64,000 nucleotides of DNA, from the NCBI RefSeq assembly GCF_022179125.1, contig NZ_BPQG01000010.1, positions 1 to 64,000 on the forward strand, in the 5' to 3' direction. The position numbers were made by a program, and so were the translations under genes. The DNA is from Methylobacterium cerastii (GTDB lineage Bacteria > Pseudomonadota > Alphaproteobacteria > Rhizobiales > Beijerinckiaceae). Shown here piece by piece: positions 45,334 through 56,708 of this stretch (position 1 is its first letter; every line of letters starts with the position of its first letter). A model generated the notes under the pieces. That model did not search any database. It was not told the origin of the DNA and saw only the letters and a program-made list of their open reading frames with translations.

Positions 45334-45873
45334 TCAGTACTCGATGATGTCTTCCAGCGCGTAGTGCTTCACCGTCTTGCGGTTGGCGATCAGCTCCTCG
45401 ACCGTCGGCTCGCCGCGCAGCGCGCGGCCGATGGCAAGCTTCGTCGCCTCGTAGTTGGTGCGGTAGAGGTCCTTGCGGTCGAGGTTCTCGTCCTCCGAGC
45501 ACCGGACGTCGAGCCAGATCATGATGATCATGCACAGCTCGTCGAGGCCGTCCTTGGGCAGGATGCCTTCGATGATGCAATCCACGATGGCGTCCCCGGT
45601 GGCCGCCTGAACCACGCCGCCGAGAAGCTCGGCATACTCGGCCGTGTGGATCGTGACCTTGGTGGTCATCATCGTGGCCGGGCGCACGAGCTGATTGAGG
45701 TCGCGCACCACGAACATCCGGGTGTGGCCCTGCACCTGGCCCATCATGCCGGCGAAGGCTTGGCCGACGGGGCCGCGCGTCGAGCCGATCAGAACCTCGG
45801 GCATCGCGTCGGTGTATTGCCCCTCGGCGGCGAGCACGGTTGCCTCGCCCGTGCGGAACCAGATCTCGGACAT
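45334..45873 (-). CDS. Formaldehyde-activating enzyme (Fae) paralogue lacking the catalytic His
   Basis: This encodes 179 residues starting MSEIWFRTGEATVL. The body aligns by eye with Fae: EVLIGSTRGPVGQAF, TKVTIHTAEYAELLGGVVQAATGDAIVDCIIEGILP and NYEATKLAIGRALRGEP. Fae condenses formaldehyde with tetrahydromethanopterin. In canonical Fae a His (in AHIDLIIG) is catalytic; the aligned position here is M24 (DAMPEVLIG). M. extorquens has such extra Fae copies (Fae2, Fae3); this is likely one of them, possibly with another role such as formaldehyde sensing or scaffolding. Confidence 0.85.
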   Translation of the reverse strand: MSEIWFRTGEATVLAAEGQYTDAMPEVLIGSTRGPVGQAFAGMMGQVQGHTRMFVVRDLNQLVRPATMMTTKVTIHTAEYAELLGGVVQAATGDAIVDCIIEGILPKDGLDELCMIIMIWLDVRCSEDENLDRKDLYRTNYEATKLAIGRALRGEPTVEELIANRKTVKHYALEDIIEY

Positions 45874-46043
45874 GTCTCTCGGCCTCGGAAGCGGCGCCCA
45901 GGAAACGGCGCGGTCGGCCGCGCAGACATCATCCCCGGCCGCCTTCGTCAACCGTTGGTCCGGACGACAAAGGCGGACGGCGGCCCTGGCCTCCGCAGGC
46001 GCGATCGGTCATGCAGGGGGCGACCGAACGGGAATGAACGACG

Positions 46044-46283
46044 ATGAGCGATCCGGACCAGGGACCGGGCCGGGGGCCGGCCAGCGAGCGCGGCTGGAGC
46101 CTGTCGGCGGCGCCGGCCGGCGATGGGGTGCGCCTGGAACTCGGGCTGCCCGACGTCGGAGGCAAGCCCATCACCGCCATCCTCGCCCTCAGCCGGTCCG
46201 AGGCGCGCGCCTTTGCGCGGACGCTGCTCGCGGCCGCCGGCGACGCCGCCGAGCGCAGCTTCCCGCAGGCGCCGAAGCGCTAG
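46044..46283 (+). CDS. Small hypothetical protein, 79 aa
   Basis: This encodes 79 residues. A disordered N-terminus (DPDQGPGRGPASERG) leads to a small beta-alpha domain (VRLELGLPDVGGKPITAILALSRSEARAF). The stop TAG is the first part of the palindromic repeat that follows, so the end was set by the repeat. No family is recognised; the ribosome site is weak. Confidence 0.5.
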   Translation: MSDPDQGPGRGPASERGWSLSAAPAGDGVRLELGLPDVGGKPITAILALSRSEARAFARTLLAAAGDAAERSFPQAPKR

Positions 46284-46386
46284 AGCATCTTCTGTGATCG
46301 CTAGATCACAGAAGATGCTCTAGCCTGTTGTGTGGTCACCTTTTTTTCACGCGAGCCGGTCTCCACCTCGCTTGAAAATGCTCTAG
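46280..46386. repeat. Dispersed repeat with 20-bp palindrome and GAGCATTTTCAAGCGAGG-type segment
   Basis: Bases 46280-46299 are the exact inverse of 46304-46323 (CTAGAGCATCTTCTGTGATC). After a T-run (46341-46347) the minus strand from 46386 reads CTAGAGCATTTTCAAGCGAG, a segment I know as a frequent dispersed repeat in Methylobacterium and relatives. Both ends carry CTAG, and these supply the stop codons of the two flanking genes (TAG at 46281-46283 on plus; 46385-46383 on minus). The palindrome plus T-run could also end transcription. Confidence 0.8.
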
Positions 46387-46829
46387 CGCAGCCCGATGCC
46401 GGGGGTTGTGCGGCCGGGCAGGCGCGGCACCTTCGCGGTGCGCGACTCGATCGGGCCGCCGCAGGCGTAGACGAACTCGGTCTGCAGGTCGGTGAACACC
46501 GCCTCGCCGATGATCTTGCAATCCTCGCGCACGGTCTCGTCCAGGTAGGTCCGCGCCGCGAGGCGGAAGCGCGCCGCCCGCGTCTCGCCGGGGTCGCGCT
46601 CGGCGTAGCGGTCGCCGATGCCGCAGCCGGTGACCTCGCGCAGGGCGTTCGAGACGACGAGCATCCGCCGCTGCTGGCGCTGGTCGTAGACCTCGTAGGG
46701 ATCGTTGCAGGAGATCGTGACCACCTGCGGCGTCAGGCTGACGTAGGTCTTGGAGATGTGGGAGAAGCCGGTGCAGCCGGTGACCGCGAGGCCCGTCGCG
46801 ACGGCGAGGAGGAACGCCAGCCGCTGCAT
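46383..46829 (-). CDS. Lipoprotein, 148 aa, function unknown
   Basis: The ATG at 46829 (MQRLAFLLAVATGLAVTGC) gives a lipoprotein signal with lipobox VTGC, Cys19 lipidated. The mature part has STYVSLTPQVVTISCNDPYEVYD-like sequence, further cysteines and YLDETVREDCKIIGEAVF. No domain is recognised. Its stop codon lies inside the dispersed repeat at 46280-46386, so the C-terminus (TPGIGLR) may have been cut or fixed by repeat insertion. Confidence 0.65.
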   Translation of the reverse strand: MQRLAFLLAVATGLAVTGCTGFSHISKTYVSLTPQVVTISCNDPYEVYDQRQQRRMLVVSNALREVTGCGIGDRYAERDPGETRAARFRLAARTYLDETVREDCKIIGEAVFTDLQTEFVYACGGPIESRTAKVPRLPGRTTPGIGLR

Positions 46830-46925
46830 ACCCGTCTCCACGCAACCCGCCCGCGGACCATCCCGCCCGGGCATTGAAGCCGCGACGGCCGCCCGGTCAA
46901 GCTCCACTGGGACACAGGTGCCGGC

Positions 46926-47324
46926 TTATGCGCCCCCACCCTCCCAATCCTCGACGCGCAAGCCCGGCACCCGCGCGAATTCGCAGACGTCGCGGGTGAC
47001 GAGGATCAGGTTTCGGGCGAGCGCCTGGCCGGCGATCAGCACGTCGTAGGGGCCGATCGGCGTTCCGGCCTCGGCGAACGCGGCACGAATCTCGCCCGCC
47101 TTGCGGTCGTCGTCCAACGCGAAATCCACGATCGACATGCGCAATCCTTCGAACGCTTCGAGGGCGACGTCGACGCGCAGAGCGCGAAAGGTTCCGAACA
47201 GAAGCTCGTGCGCGACGATGACGGTGAGGCCGTAAGCGCGTCTGGGATGGCTGAAGACCTTTTCGGTGACGACAGGTCTCCGGTTCATCACCGCGATCAG
47301 CACGTTCGTGTCGAGCAGGAACCT
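46926..47324 (-). pseudogene. vapC-like PIN toxin without a start codon
   Basis: From an AGG codon at 47324 the frame reads RFLLDTNVLIAVMNR, then VAHELLFG, GPYDVLIAGQAL and ILVTRDVCEF: a complete PIN-domain RNase of about 132 residues with its acidic residues present. There is no ATG, GTG or TTG in frame for over 100 bases upstream. Where vapB/vapC pairs usually overlap as GATGA, this sequence has only CGACCGAGG, as if three bases (TGA or ATG) were lost. The toxin is probably not made. Confidence 0.75.
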
Positions 47325-47431
47325 CGGTCGAAGAGCGCATCGAGACCGGGTCGGTCCTGCTGCGGCAAATCCTGCTCGACGGCCGCGAGAAGGCCCGTGG
47401 CGACCTCGTCGGTCAGGTGAGGAAACGACGC

Positions 47432-47572
47432 CTACTCGTCGTCCAACGGTTCGAGGATGACGGCGTAGCCATCGCGCCTGATCCGCACCGCCTCCGCGTC
47501 GAAGCGGAGTTCGTTCAGCAAGCGGACGGCCTGCGATTGCCCGGACCAGAACACCTTCGCGATGTCGGCCAT
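47432..47572 (-). pseudogene. vapB-like antitoxin truncated by an in-frame TAG
   Basis: ATG at 47572 reads MADIAKVFWSGQSQAV, a VapB DNA-binding domain, to EPLDDE and a TAG at 47434-47432, giving 46 residues. Beyond the TAG the same frame continues as a typical antitoxin tail (FPHLTDEVATGLLAAVEQDL, then PQQDRPGLDALFD) and runs out of frame into vapC, stopping at 47297. TGG to TAG would explain it. An operator-like inverted repeat (ATATC-N8-GATAT, 47587-47604) lies just upstream, so autoregulation by the surviving domain is possible. Confidence 0.75.
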
Positions 47573-47647
47573 GACTGCCACCTGCCATATCTTCCAAGGG
47601 ATATATGCAGATGGCGTCCAGGCAGGAAACGAGCGAGGCGGCGCCCG

Positions 47648-51400
<3,753 letters not shown>

Positions 51401-51413
51401 GGATGTCTCACTC

Positions 51414-51553
51414 GTCATTCCGGGGCCGCGCAGCGGAGCCCGGAATCCAGAACCGCGACGGGTCCGGGAGGTCGGTTTCGGCTGTCGTCGAAGTCGTTTC
51501 GGCAAGGTCGGAGCGTCTGGATCCCGGGCTCGCCTGCGGCGCCCCGGGATGAC
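51414..51553. repeat. Dispersed palindromic repeat, copy 2
   Basis: It starts GTCATTCCGGGGCCGCGCAG and ends GCGCCCCGGGATGAC; both halves match copy 1 at 37950-38062 closely, while the middle differs. It lies between metF and metH inside what should be one operon, where its hairpins could reduce or process the transcript. Confidence 0.8.
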
Positions 51554-51568
51554 GGAGCGGTCGAGCCG

Positions 51569-52489
51569 TCAGGCGGCTTTCGCCGCCATCACCTTCGGCG
51601 CCTGGGCACGCAGGCCGAGGAGATGGCAGATCGCGTAGACGAGGTCGGAGCGGTTCATCGAGTAGAAGTGGAAGTCGTTGACCCCCTCGTCCACCAGATC
51701 GAGCACCTGCTCGGCCGCCACGGCCGCCGCCACCAGCCGGCGGGTCTCGACGTCGCCCTCAAGCCCCTCGAACCGCGCCGCCAGCCAGTACGGCACCGAG
51801 GCGCCGGTGCGGCGGGCGAAGTTGGCAGCCTGCTTGAAGTTCTGCACCGGCAGGATGCCGGGGATGATCGGGATGTCGATGCCGGCGGCGCGCACCTTGT
51901 CGACGTAGCGCAGGTAGACCTCGTTCTCGAAGAAGAACTGCGTGATCGCCTGGTCGGCGCCGGCGTCGACCTTGGCCTTCAGCGCGTCGATGTCGGCGTC
52001 GAGCGAGGCGGCCTCGGGGTGCTTCTCGGGATAGGCCGAGACCGAGACCTTGAAGTCGCCGATCCGCTTGATGCCGGCCACGAGGTCCGAGGTCTGCGCG
52101 TAGCCGCCGGGATGCGGACGGTAGGCGTGCCCGACGCCCTCGGCCGGGTCGCCGCGCAGCGCCACGATGTGGCGCACGCCGGCATCCCAGTAGGACTGCA
52201 CCACCGCATCGATCTCGTCGCGGGTCGCGTCCACGCAGGTGAGGTGGGCGGCCGGCTTGAGGCCGGTCTCGGTCACCATGCGGGCGACGGTATTGTGGGT
52301 ACGCTCGCGGGTGGAGCCGCCTGCGCCGTAGGTCACCGAGACGAACTTCGGCCCGAGCGGCGCCAGGCGCTCGATCGAGGACCAAAGGATCTTCTCCATC
52401 TCCTCGGTCTTCGGCGGGAAGAACTCGATCGAGACGCGGATCGGGTGGTAGCCGTCGCGGCTGGCACGGTGGCGGATGGCGTTCGGCAT
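51569..52489 (-). CDS. metF: Methylenetetrahydrofolate reductase
   Basis: This encodes 306 residues. It has RVSIEFFPPKTEEME at the start with the catalytic Glu, FVSVTYGAGGSTRERT, HLTCVD, ALRGDP, the FAD-binding region and PGILPVQNF. It makes 5-methyltetrahydrofolate for MetH. It lies 56 bases after the regulator gene and 168 bases before metH. Confidence 0.97.
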   Translation of the reverse strand: MPNAIRHRASRDGYHPIRVSIEFFPPKTEEMEKILWSSIERLAPLGPKFVSVTYGAGGSTRERTHNTVARMVTETGLKPAAHLTCVDATRDEIDAVVQSYWDAGVRHIVALRGDPAEGVGHAYRPHPGGYAQTSDLVAGIKRIGDFKVSVSAYPEKHPEAASLDADIDALKAKVDAGADQAITQFFFENEVYLRYVDKVRAAGIDIPIIPGILPVQNFKQAANFARRTGASVPYWLAARFEGLEGDVETRRLVAAAVAAEQVLDLVDEGVNDFHFYSMNRSDLVYAICHLLGLRAQAPKVMAAKAA

Positions 52490-52545
52490 GGGCTTCGTCC
52501 TCGATGTCGTTCGGTTCAGACGATCGTCACGGATATCTGGCCGCC

Positions 52546-53556
52546 TCAGGCGACGGCGCGCTCGGGTCGGATGGCCTCGGGCATCGCGCGGCGGTCCGCC
52601 GCGAGCCAGAGGGTGACGGTGAGCTGGGCTCGGTCCGTCGGAGCGAGGTCGCGGATCACCTCGGTGTCGAGCCCGGCCTCGGACAGCCAGCCCGAGACCT
52701 GGTCGGCGGCAAAGCCCAGGCGGCGGTGAGCCTGCGACTCGCGTAGGAACTCCAAGTCGTGCGGCGCGAAGTCGACCACCAGCATCCGACCGCCCGGCGC
52801 CACGAGGCGGGCCGCCTCGCGCAAGGCGCGCCCAGGCTCGTCGAGGTAATGCAGCACCTGATGCACCACCACGAGGTCGAAGCTTCCACGGGCGAAGGGC
52901 GGCGCGTGGATGTCGCCCTGGCGCAGGTCGACCCGCGAAAGGCCCATCCGCTCAAGGTTGGCGCGGGCGACCGACAACATGGCGTGGCTCGAGTCGAGGC
53001 CGGTCGCGCGGGCGGCGAGCGGCGCCAGCAGTCCGAGCATCCGCCCGGTGCCGGTGCCGAGATCGATCAGGCTGCGGACCGGGCGCGGACCGAGCGCCGC
53101 CAAAACAGCCGCCTCGACGGTGGCCTCGGGCACGTGGAGCGAGCGCAGCTCGTCCCATTTCGGCGCGAGCCGCGCGAAGAAGGTCTTGGCGGTTTCCGCC
53201 CGCTGGTTGCGGACTGCATCGAGCCGGGCGCGATCCTCGGAGAGCGGTGCGCCGTCGCGTGCGAGCCCCGCGATCAGTGGATCGACGAGGCCGGCCCGGG
53301 TCTCGGACAAGCGGAAGAACGCCCAAGCCCCTTCGCGGTGGCGCTCGATCAGCCCGGCCTCGACGAGAAGCTTGAGGTGGCGCGAAATCCGCGGCTGCGA
53401 CTGGCCGAGGATGTCGGTGAGGTCGGAGACCGAGAGCTCGCCCTCCGACAGCAGCGCCAGGATGCGCAGGCGCGTTTCCTCAGCCGCCGCCCGGAGCACA
53501 CCGAGGGCGTCGGGGAAGGAGACCGGTGCCGTCGTCTGGGCGCGATCATGAGACAT
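52546..53556 (-). CDS. sahR: ArsR-family regulator fused to a SAM-dependent methyltransferase (SahR-like)
   Basis: This encodes 336 residues starting MSHDRAQTTAPV. A winged helix-turn-helix of ArsR type occupies about 15-100 (LSVSDLTDILGQSQPRISRH). A methyltransferase domain starts near 165 (LIDLGTGTGRMLGLL, then VVVHQVLHYLDEP). The family next to metF/metH is known as SahR, a repressor that senses S-adenosylhomocysteine; the fused domain would be the sensor. A 20-bp palindrome overlaps its own start codon, fitting autoregulation. The gene symbol is inferred from context. Confidence 0.85.
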   Translation of the reverse strand: MSHDRAQTTAPVSFPDALGVLRAAAEETRLRILALLSEGELSVSDLTDILGQSQPRISRHLKLLVEAGLIERHREGAWAFFRLSETRAGLVDPLIAGLARDGAPLSEDRARLDAVRNQRAETAKTFFARLAPKWDELRSLHVPEATVEAAVLAALGPRPVRSLIDLGTGTGRMLGLLAPLAARATGLDSSHAMLSVARANLERMGLSRVDLRQGDIHAPPFARGSFDLVVVHQVLHYLDEPGRALREAARLVAPGGRMLVVDFAPHDLEFLRESQAHRRLGFAADQVSGWLSEAGLDTEVIRDLAPTDRAQLTVTLWLAADRRAMPEAIRPERAVA

Positions 53557-53572
53557 AAAGATATCTTTATGT
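53553..53572 (-). promoter_or_regulatory. 20-bp palindromic operator at the sahR start
   Basis: Bases 53553-53572 (ACATAAAGATATCTTTATGT) are a perfect palindrome. The ATG of the regulator (53556-53554 on minus) is part of it. AT-rich palindromes stand out in this DNA, and this form resembles the SahR sites I recall from alphaproteobacteria. It would block translation start or transcription of sahR-metF-metH. Confidence 0.75.
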
Positions 53573-53615
53573 TCGATCGCATCTTGTGGCAAGCGCCTTT
53601 TCTTAAGCGCGACGC

Positions 53616-54542
53616 CTATTCGGCATCCCACAGCCACGCAGCGCCGCGCACGCCCGAGGCGTCGCCGTGCAGGCTTTCGCGGATCGGCGTGTCGAAGCGG
53701 TCCGAGAACACGTGCGGCGCGGTCGCCACCGGCAGTCCGCCGATCAGTTCCGGGACCCGCGAGAGGCCGCCGCCGATCACGACCACGTCGGGATCGAGGA
53801 TGTTGACCACGTGGGCGACACCGCGGCCAAGCCGGTCGAGATAGGCGGCGAAGCTCGCCCGCGCGCCGGCCTCGCCTGCGCGCATCGCCGCGACGACGGC
53901 CTCGCCGGAGCAGGTGATACCGGTGCGGCGGGCATGGTCGGCGGCGAGCGCCGGCCCCGACACCCAGGTCTCGATGCAGCCGTGGCGCCCGCAATAGCAG
54001 GCCGGCCCGGGCCGCTCGTCGTCGTCCGGGCTCGGCAGCGGGTTGTGACCCCACTCGCCGGCGATGCGGCCGCGGCCGGCGAGCGGCCTGCGGTCCCAGG
54101 CGATGCCGGAGCCGACGCCGGTGCCGAGGATCACAGCCCAGACGAGGCTCGACCCGGCGCCCGCGCCATCCACCGCCTCGGACACCGCGAGACAGTTGGC
54201 GTCGTTCTCGATGCGGATGGGACGCCCGAACGCGGCTTCGAGGTCGACGCCGAACGGCCGCCCGTTGAGCCAGTGCGAGTTCGCGTTCTTCACCAGGCCG
54301 GTCGCCGGCGAGATCGCCCCCGGCATCCCGACGCCGACGGTGCAGGGCGAGCCGGCCTCCACCTCGAGCCGGGCGACGAGCTCCGCGACCGTCCGCACCG
54401 TGCCGGCATAGTCGTTCCGCGGCGTCGGCACCCGAGCCTCCGCCAGAACGAAACCGCCGGCATCGAGGACGATGCCGGCGATCTTCGTGCCTCCGAGATC
54501 GATGCCGAGGCGGAAGACCGCCCCGGTGCGCGACCCGCTCAC
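53616..54542 (-). CDS. ROK family sugar kinase
   Basis: This encodes 308 residues from a GTG at 54542 that overlaps the dctA stop (GTGA). The ATP-binding DLGGTKIAG is near residue 15, IENDANCLA carries the sugar-binding Asp, and the zinc-binding [15 protein letters not shown] marks it as an NagK/fructokinase-type ROK kinase (GHxxCxCGxxGCxE pattern). It phosphorylates a hexose or N-acetylated amino sugar; which is open. Pairing with a dicarboxylate transporter is unusual. Confidence 0.9.
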   Translation of the reverse strand: MSGSRTGAVFRLGIDLGGTKIAGIVLDAGGFVLAEARVPTPRNDYAGTVRTVAELVARLEVEAGSPCTVGVGMPGAISPATGLVKNANSHWLNGRPFGVDLEAAFGRPIRIENDANCLAVSEAVDGAGAGSSLVWAVILGTGVGSGIAWDRRPLAGRGRIAGEWGHNPLPSPDDDERPGPACYCGRHGCIETWVSGPALAADHARRTGITCSGEAVVAAMRAGEAGARASFAAYLDRLGRGVAHVVNILDPDVVVIGGGLSRVPELIGGLPVATAPHVFSDRFDTPIRESLHGDASGVRGAAWLWDAE

Positions 54543-55942
54543 TCCGCGGCGGCGATCTTCGGCGCGGCCGGGCCGCTCTGGACCGTCATCGGCTCGGGCG
54601 TCTCGTCGGAGATGTGCGTGCCGATGGAGATCGGGTGCGCCATCACCTGGTTGAGCTTGGCCTTGTCCAGCTCGCCTTCCCAGCGCGAGACGACGATCGT
54701 CGCGACGCCGTTGCCGATGAGGTTGGTCAGGGCGCGGCACTCGGACATGAACTTGTCGACGCCCAGCACCAGCGTCATCGCCGCCACCGGGACGGGGGTG
54801 CCCGGGATCGCGGCGAGCGTCGCGGCCAGGGTGATGAAGCCGGCGCCGGTGACCCCGGAGGCGCCCTTCGAGGTCAGCATCGCCACGAGGAAGATCGTCG
54901 CGTACTGGCCGAAGGTCAGGTCCGCGCCCACCGCCTGCGCCAGGAACAGGGTGGTGAGCGTCATGTAGATGTTGGTGCCGTCGAGGTTGAACGAGTAACC
55001 CGTCGGGATCACCAGGCCGACGACGGAGTCCGAGGCGCCGAGGCGCTTCATCTTGGTCATCATATGCGGCAGCACCGTCTCAGACGAGGAGGTGCCGAGC
55101 ACGATCAGGAGCTCGTCCTTGATGTAGGCGAGGAACTTGAAGATCGAGAACCCGCAGAACGCCGCGATGCCGCCGAGCACAACGAAGATGAACAGCAGCG
55201 AGGTGGTGTAGAAGGTGCCCACGAGCCAGGCGAGGTCGACGACCTTGCCGATGCCGTACTGGCCGACCGTGAAGGCCATCGCGCCGAAGGCCCCGATCGG
55301 GGCGAGCTTCACGATCAGCCCGATGATGCGGAAGAACACCTGGCCGGCGGCGTCGATTCCGTTGGTGATCGCCTCGCCCTTCGCGCCCATTCCGGTGAGC
55401 ACGCAGCCGGTGAGGATCGAGATCAGCAGCACCTGGAGCAGGTCGCCGGTGGCCATCGCGTCGAAGAAGCTCTTGGGGATGAGGCCCAGGATGTGCGCGA
55501 TGGTGGAGTCGGCGGCAGCCTTGCTGGCGTAGCTCTCGACCGCCTTGGCGTCGAGCTTGGACAGGTCGGCGCCGAATCCCGCGCCCGGCCGGACGACCTC
55601 GCCGACGACGATGCCGATCAGCAGCGCGAAGCTCGAGACGACCTCGAAATAGATCAACGCCTTGAGGCCGACGCGACCGACCTTCTTCAGGTCGCCGATC
55701 GAGGCGATGCCGTGCACGATGGTGCAGAAGATGATCGGCGCGATCATCATCTTGATCAGGGCGATGAAGCCGTCGCCAAGCCACTTCATCGCTTTGCCCC
55801 AGCCGGGGTCGACGTAGCCGAGCAGGATGCCGAGCGCGATCGCGATCAGCACCTGGATGTAGAGCACCTTGTACCAGGGCTCCGGGGCGACCGCCTTCGC
55901 GGTCCCCGCCACGCTCGTCGAACCGTGCATCGCCTGCGCCAT
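54539..55942 (-). CDS. dctA: C4-dicarboxylate transporter DctA
   Basis: This encodes 467 residues. It has DAACS-family features: the N-terminal [13 protein letters not shown] helix, [18 protein letters not shown] in the serine-rich hairpin, [14 protein letters not shown] and [12 protein letters not shown]. It imports succinate, fumarate and malate with sodium or protons at the inner membrane. A sigma70-type promoter candidate and an inverted repeat lie upstream. No dctBD genes are adjacent. Confidence 0.96.
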   Translation of the reverse strand: MAQAMHGSTSVAGTAKAVAPEPWYKVLYIQVLIAIALGILLGYVDPGWGKAMKWLGDGFIALIKMMIAPIIFCTIVHGIASIGDLKKVGRVGLKALIYFEVVSSFALLIGIVVGEVVRPGAGFGADLSKLDAKAVESYASKAAADSTIAHILGLIPKSFFDAMATGDLLQVLLISILTGCVLTGMGAKGEAITNGIDAAGQVFFRIIGLIVKLAPIGAFGAMAFTVGQYGIGKVVDLAWLVGTFYTTSLLFIFVVLGGIAAFCGFSIFKFLAYIKDELLIVLGTSSSETVLPHMMTKMKRLGASDSVVGLVIPTGYSFNLDGTNIYMTLTTLFLAQAVGADLTFGQYATIFLVAMLTSKGASGVTGAGFITLAATLAAIPGTPVPVAAMTLVLGVDKFMSECRALTNLIGNGVATIVVSRWEGELDKAKLNQVMAHPISIGTHISDETPEPMTVQSGPAAPKIAAAE

Positions 55943-55952
55943 GATTTCGCCC

Positions 55953-55971
55953 GTGCACGCTTGCCGTGCAC
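55953..55971 (-). promoter_or_regulatory. Inverted repeat in the dctA leader
   Basis: GTGCACG (55953-55959) and CGTGCAC (55965-55971) are perfect inverted arms around 5 bases, 10 bases upstream of the dctA ATG. As RNA it would fold next to the ribosome site; as DNA it could be a regulator site. Confidence 0.4.
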
Positions 55972-56025
55972 CCTCCCATTTTGCCGGAGGCTAGCGAAGT
56001 TGGCTCCAAGCCTCAACGGCGGCTG

Positions 56026-56054
56026 AGTATTTCCACACGCCGAACCCGTGACAA
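56026..56054 (-). promoter_or_regulatory. dctA promoter candidate
   Basis: Minus strand: TTGTCA (56054-56049), 17-base spacer, AATACT (56031-56026). Transcription would start near 56019, giving a leader of about 77 bases for dctA. Confidence 0.5.
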
Positions 56055-56188
56055 AAACCTGTTCCTCCAGGAAAAACGGCCTTTTCGCGGCAGAGTACAG
56101 GGGGCACTGAAGTCGTAGCGGTCGCGTCGACATCGACGCCGGACGGTGTCGTCCATCGGCCGGATTGCTTGATTGCCGGAGCTTCATC

Positions 56189-56614
56189 GTGCCCCAGATC
56201 CGTGCCGTCCTCGCCGCCGCCGGCGGCCTCCTCTGCCTTGCCCTCACCCTGCCGGCAAGCGCCGGGATCGTGGCTCAGGTCGACCAGTCCCGCCAGCGCA
56301 TGCGCGTCTACGTCAACGGCGCGCTCTCGCACGATTGGCCGGTCTCGACGGCGCGTAGCGGCTACGTGACGCCGAACGGCAACTTCCGGGTCGGGCTGAT
56401 GGCGCCGATGTGGCGCTCGCACAAGTATCACGGCTCGCCGATGCCGCACGCCATGTTCTTCCGCGGCGGCTACGCGATCCACGGCACCTACTCGGTCGGG
56501 CAGCTTGGCCGCCGCGCCAGCCACGGCTGCGTCCGCCTGGCGCCCGGCCATGCCAGCCGCCTGTTCAGCCTGGCCAGGAGCTACGGCGGGGCGAGCGTCG
56601 TCATCCGTCGCTGA
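56189..56614 (+). CDS. L,D-transpeptidase (YkuD domain)
   Basis: This encodes 141 residues from a GTG at 56189 with GGAGC 7 bases upstream; a TTG at 56165 is a weaker start. A signal peptide covers about 1-26. The active site is complete: AIHGT with His99 and SHGCVRL at 111-117 with Cys114 and Arg116. It makes 3-3 crosslinks or attaches proteins to peptidoglycan in the periplasm. A GC-rich hairpin follows near 56640-56670. Confidence 0.93.
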   Translation: MPQIRAVLAAAGGLLCLALTLPASAGIVAQVDQSRQRMRVYVNGALSHDWPVSTARSGYVTPNGNFRVGLMAPMWRSHKYHGSPMPHAMFFRGGYAIHGTYSVGQLGRRASHGCVRLAPGHASRLFSLARSYGGASVVIRR

Positions 56615-56708
56615 CCCGTAGCGGCGGCCCCGAACGGCGAAGACCGCCGCCGCAGCTGCGGCGACGGTCCTCGGACGTCGAACGATCAGTGTAAAAGCGG
56701 TCTATCGC

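Noticed and set aside
52546-54054. N-terminal extension of the ArsR-methyltransferase
   Set aside because: The extra residues are antisense-like Arg/Gly sequence over the ROK gene, and the ATG at 53556 coincides with the palindromic operator.
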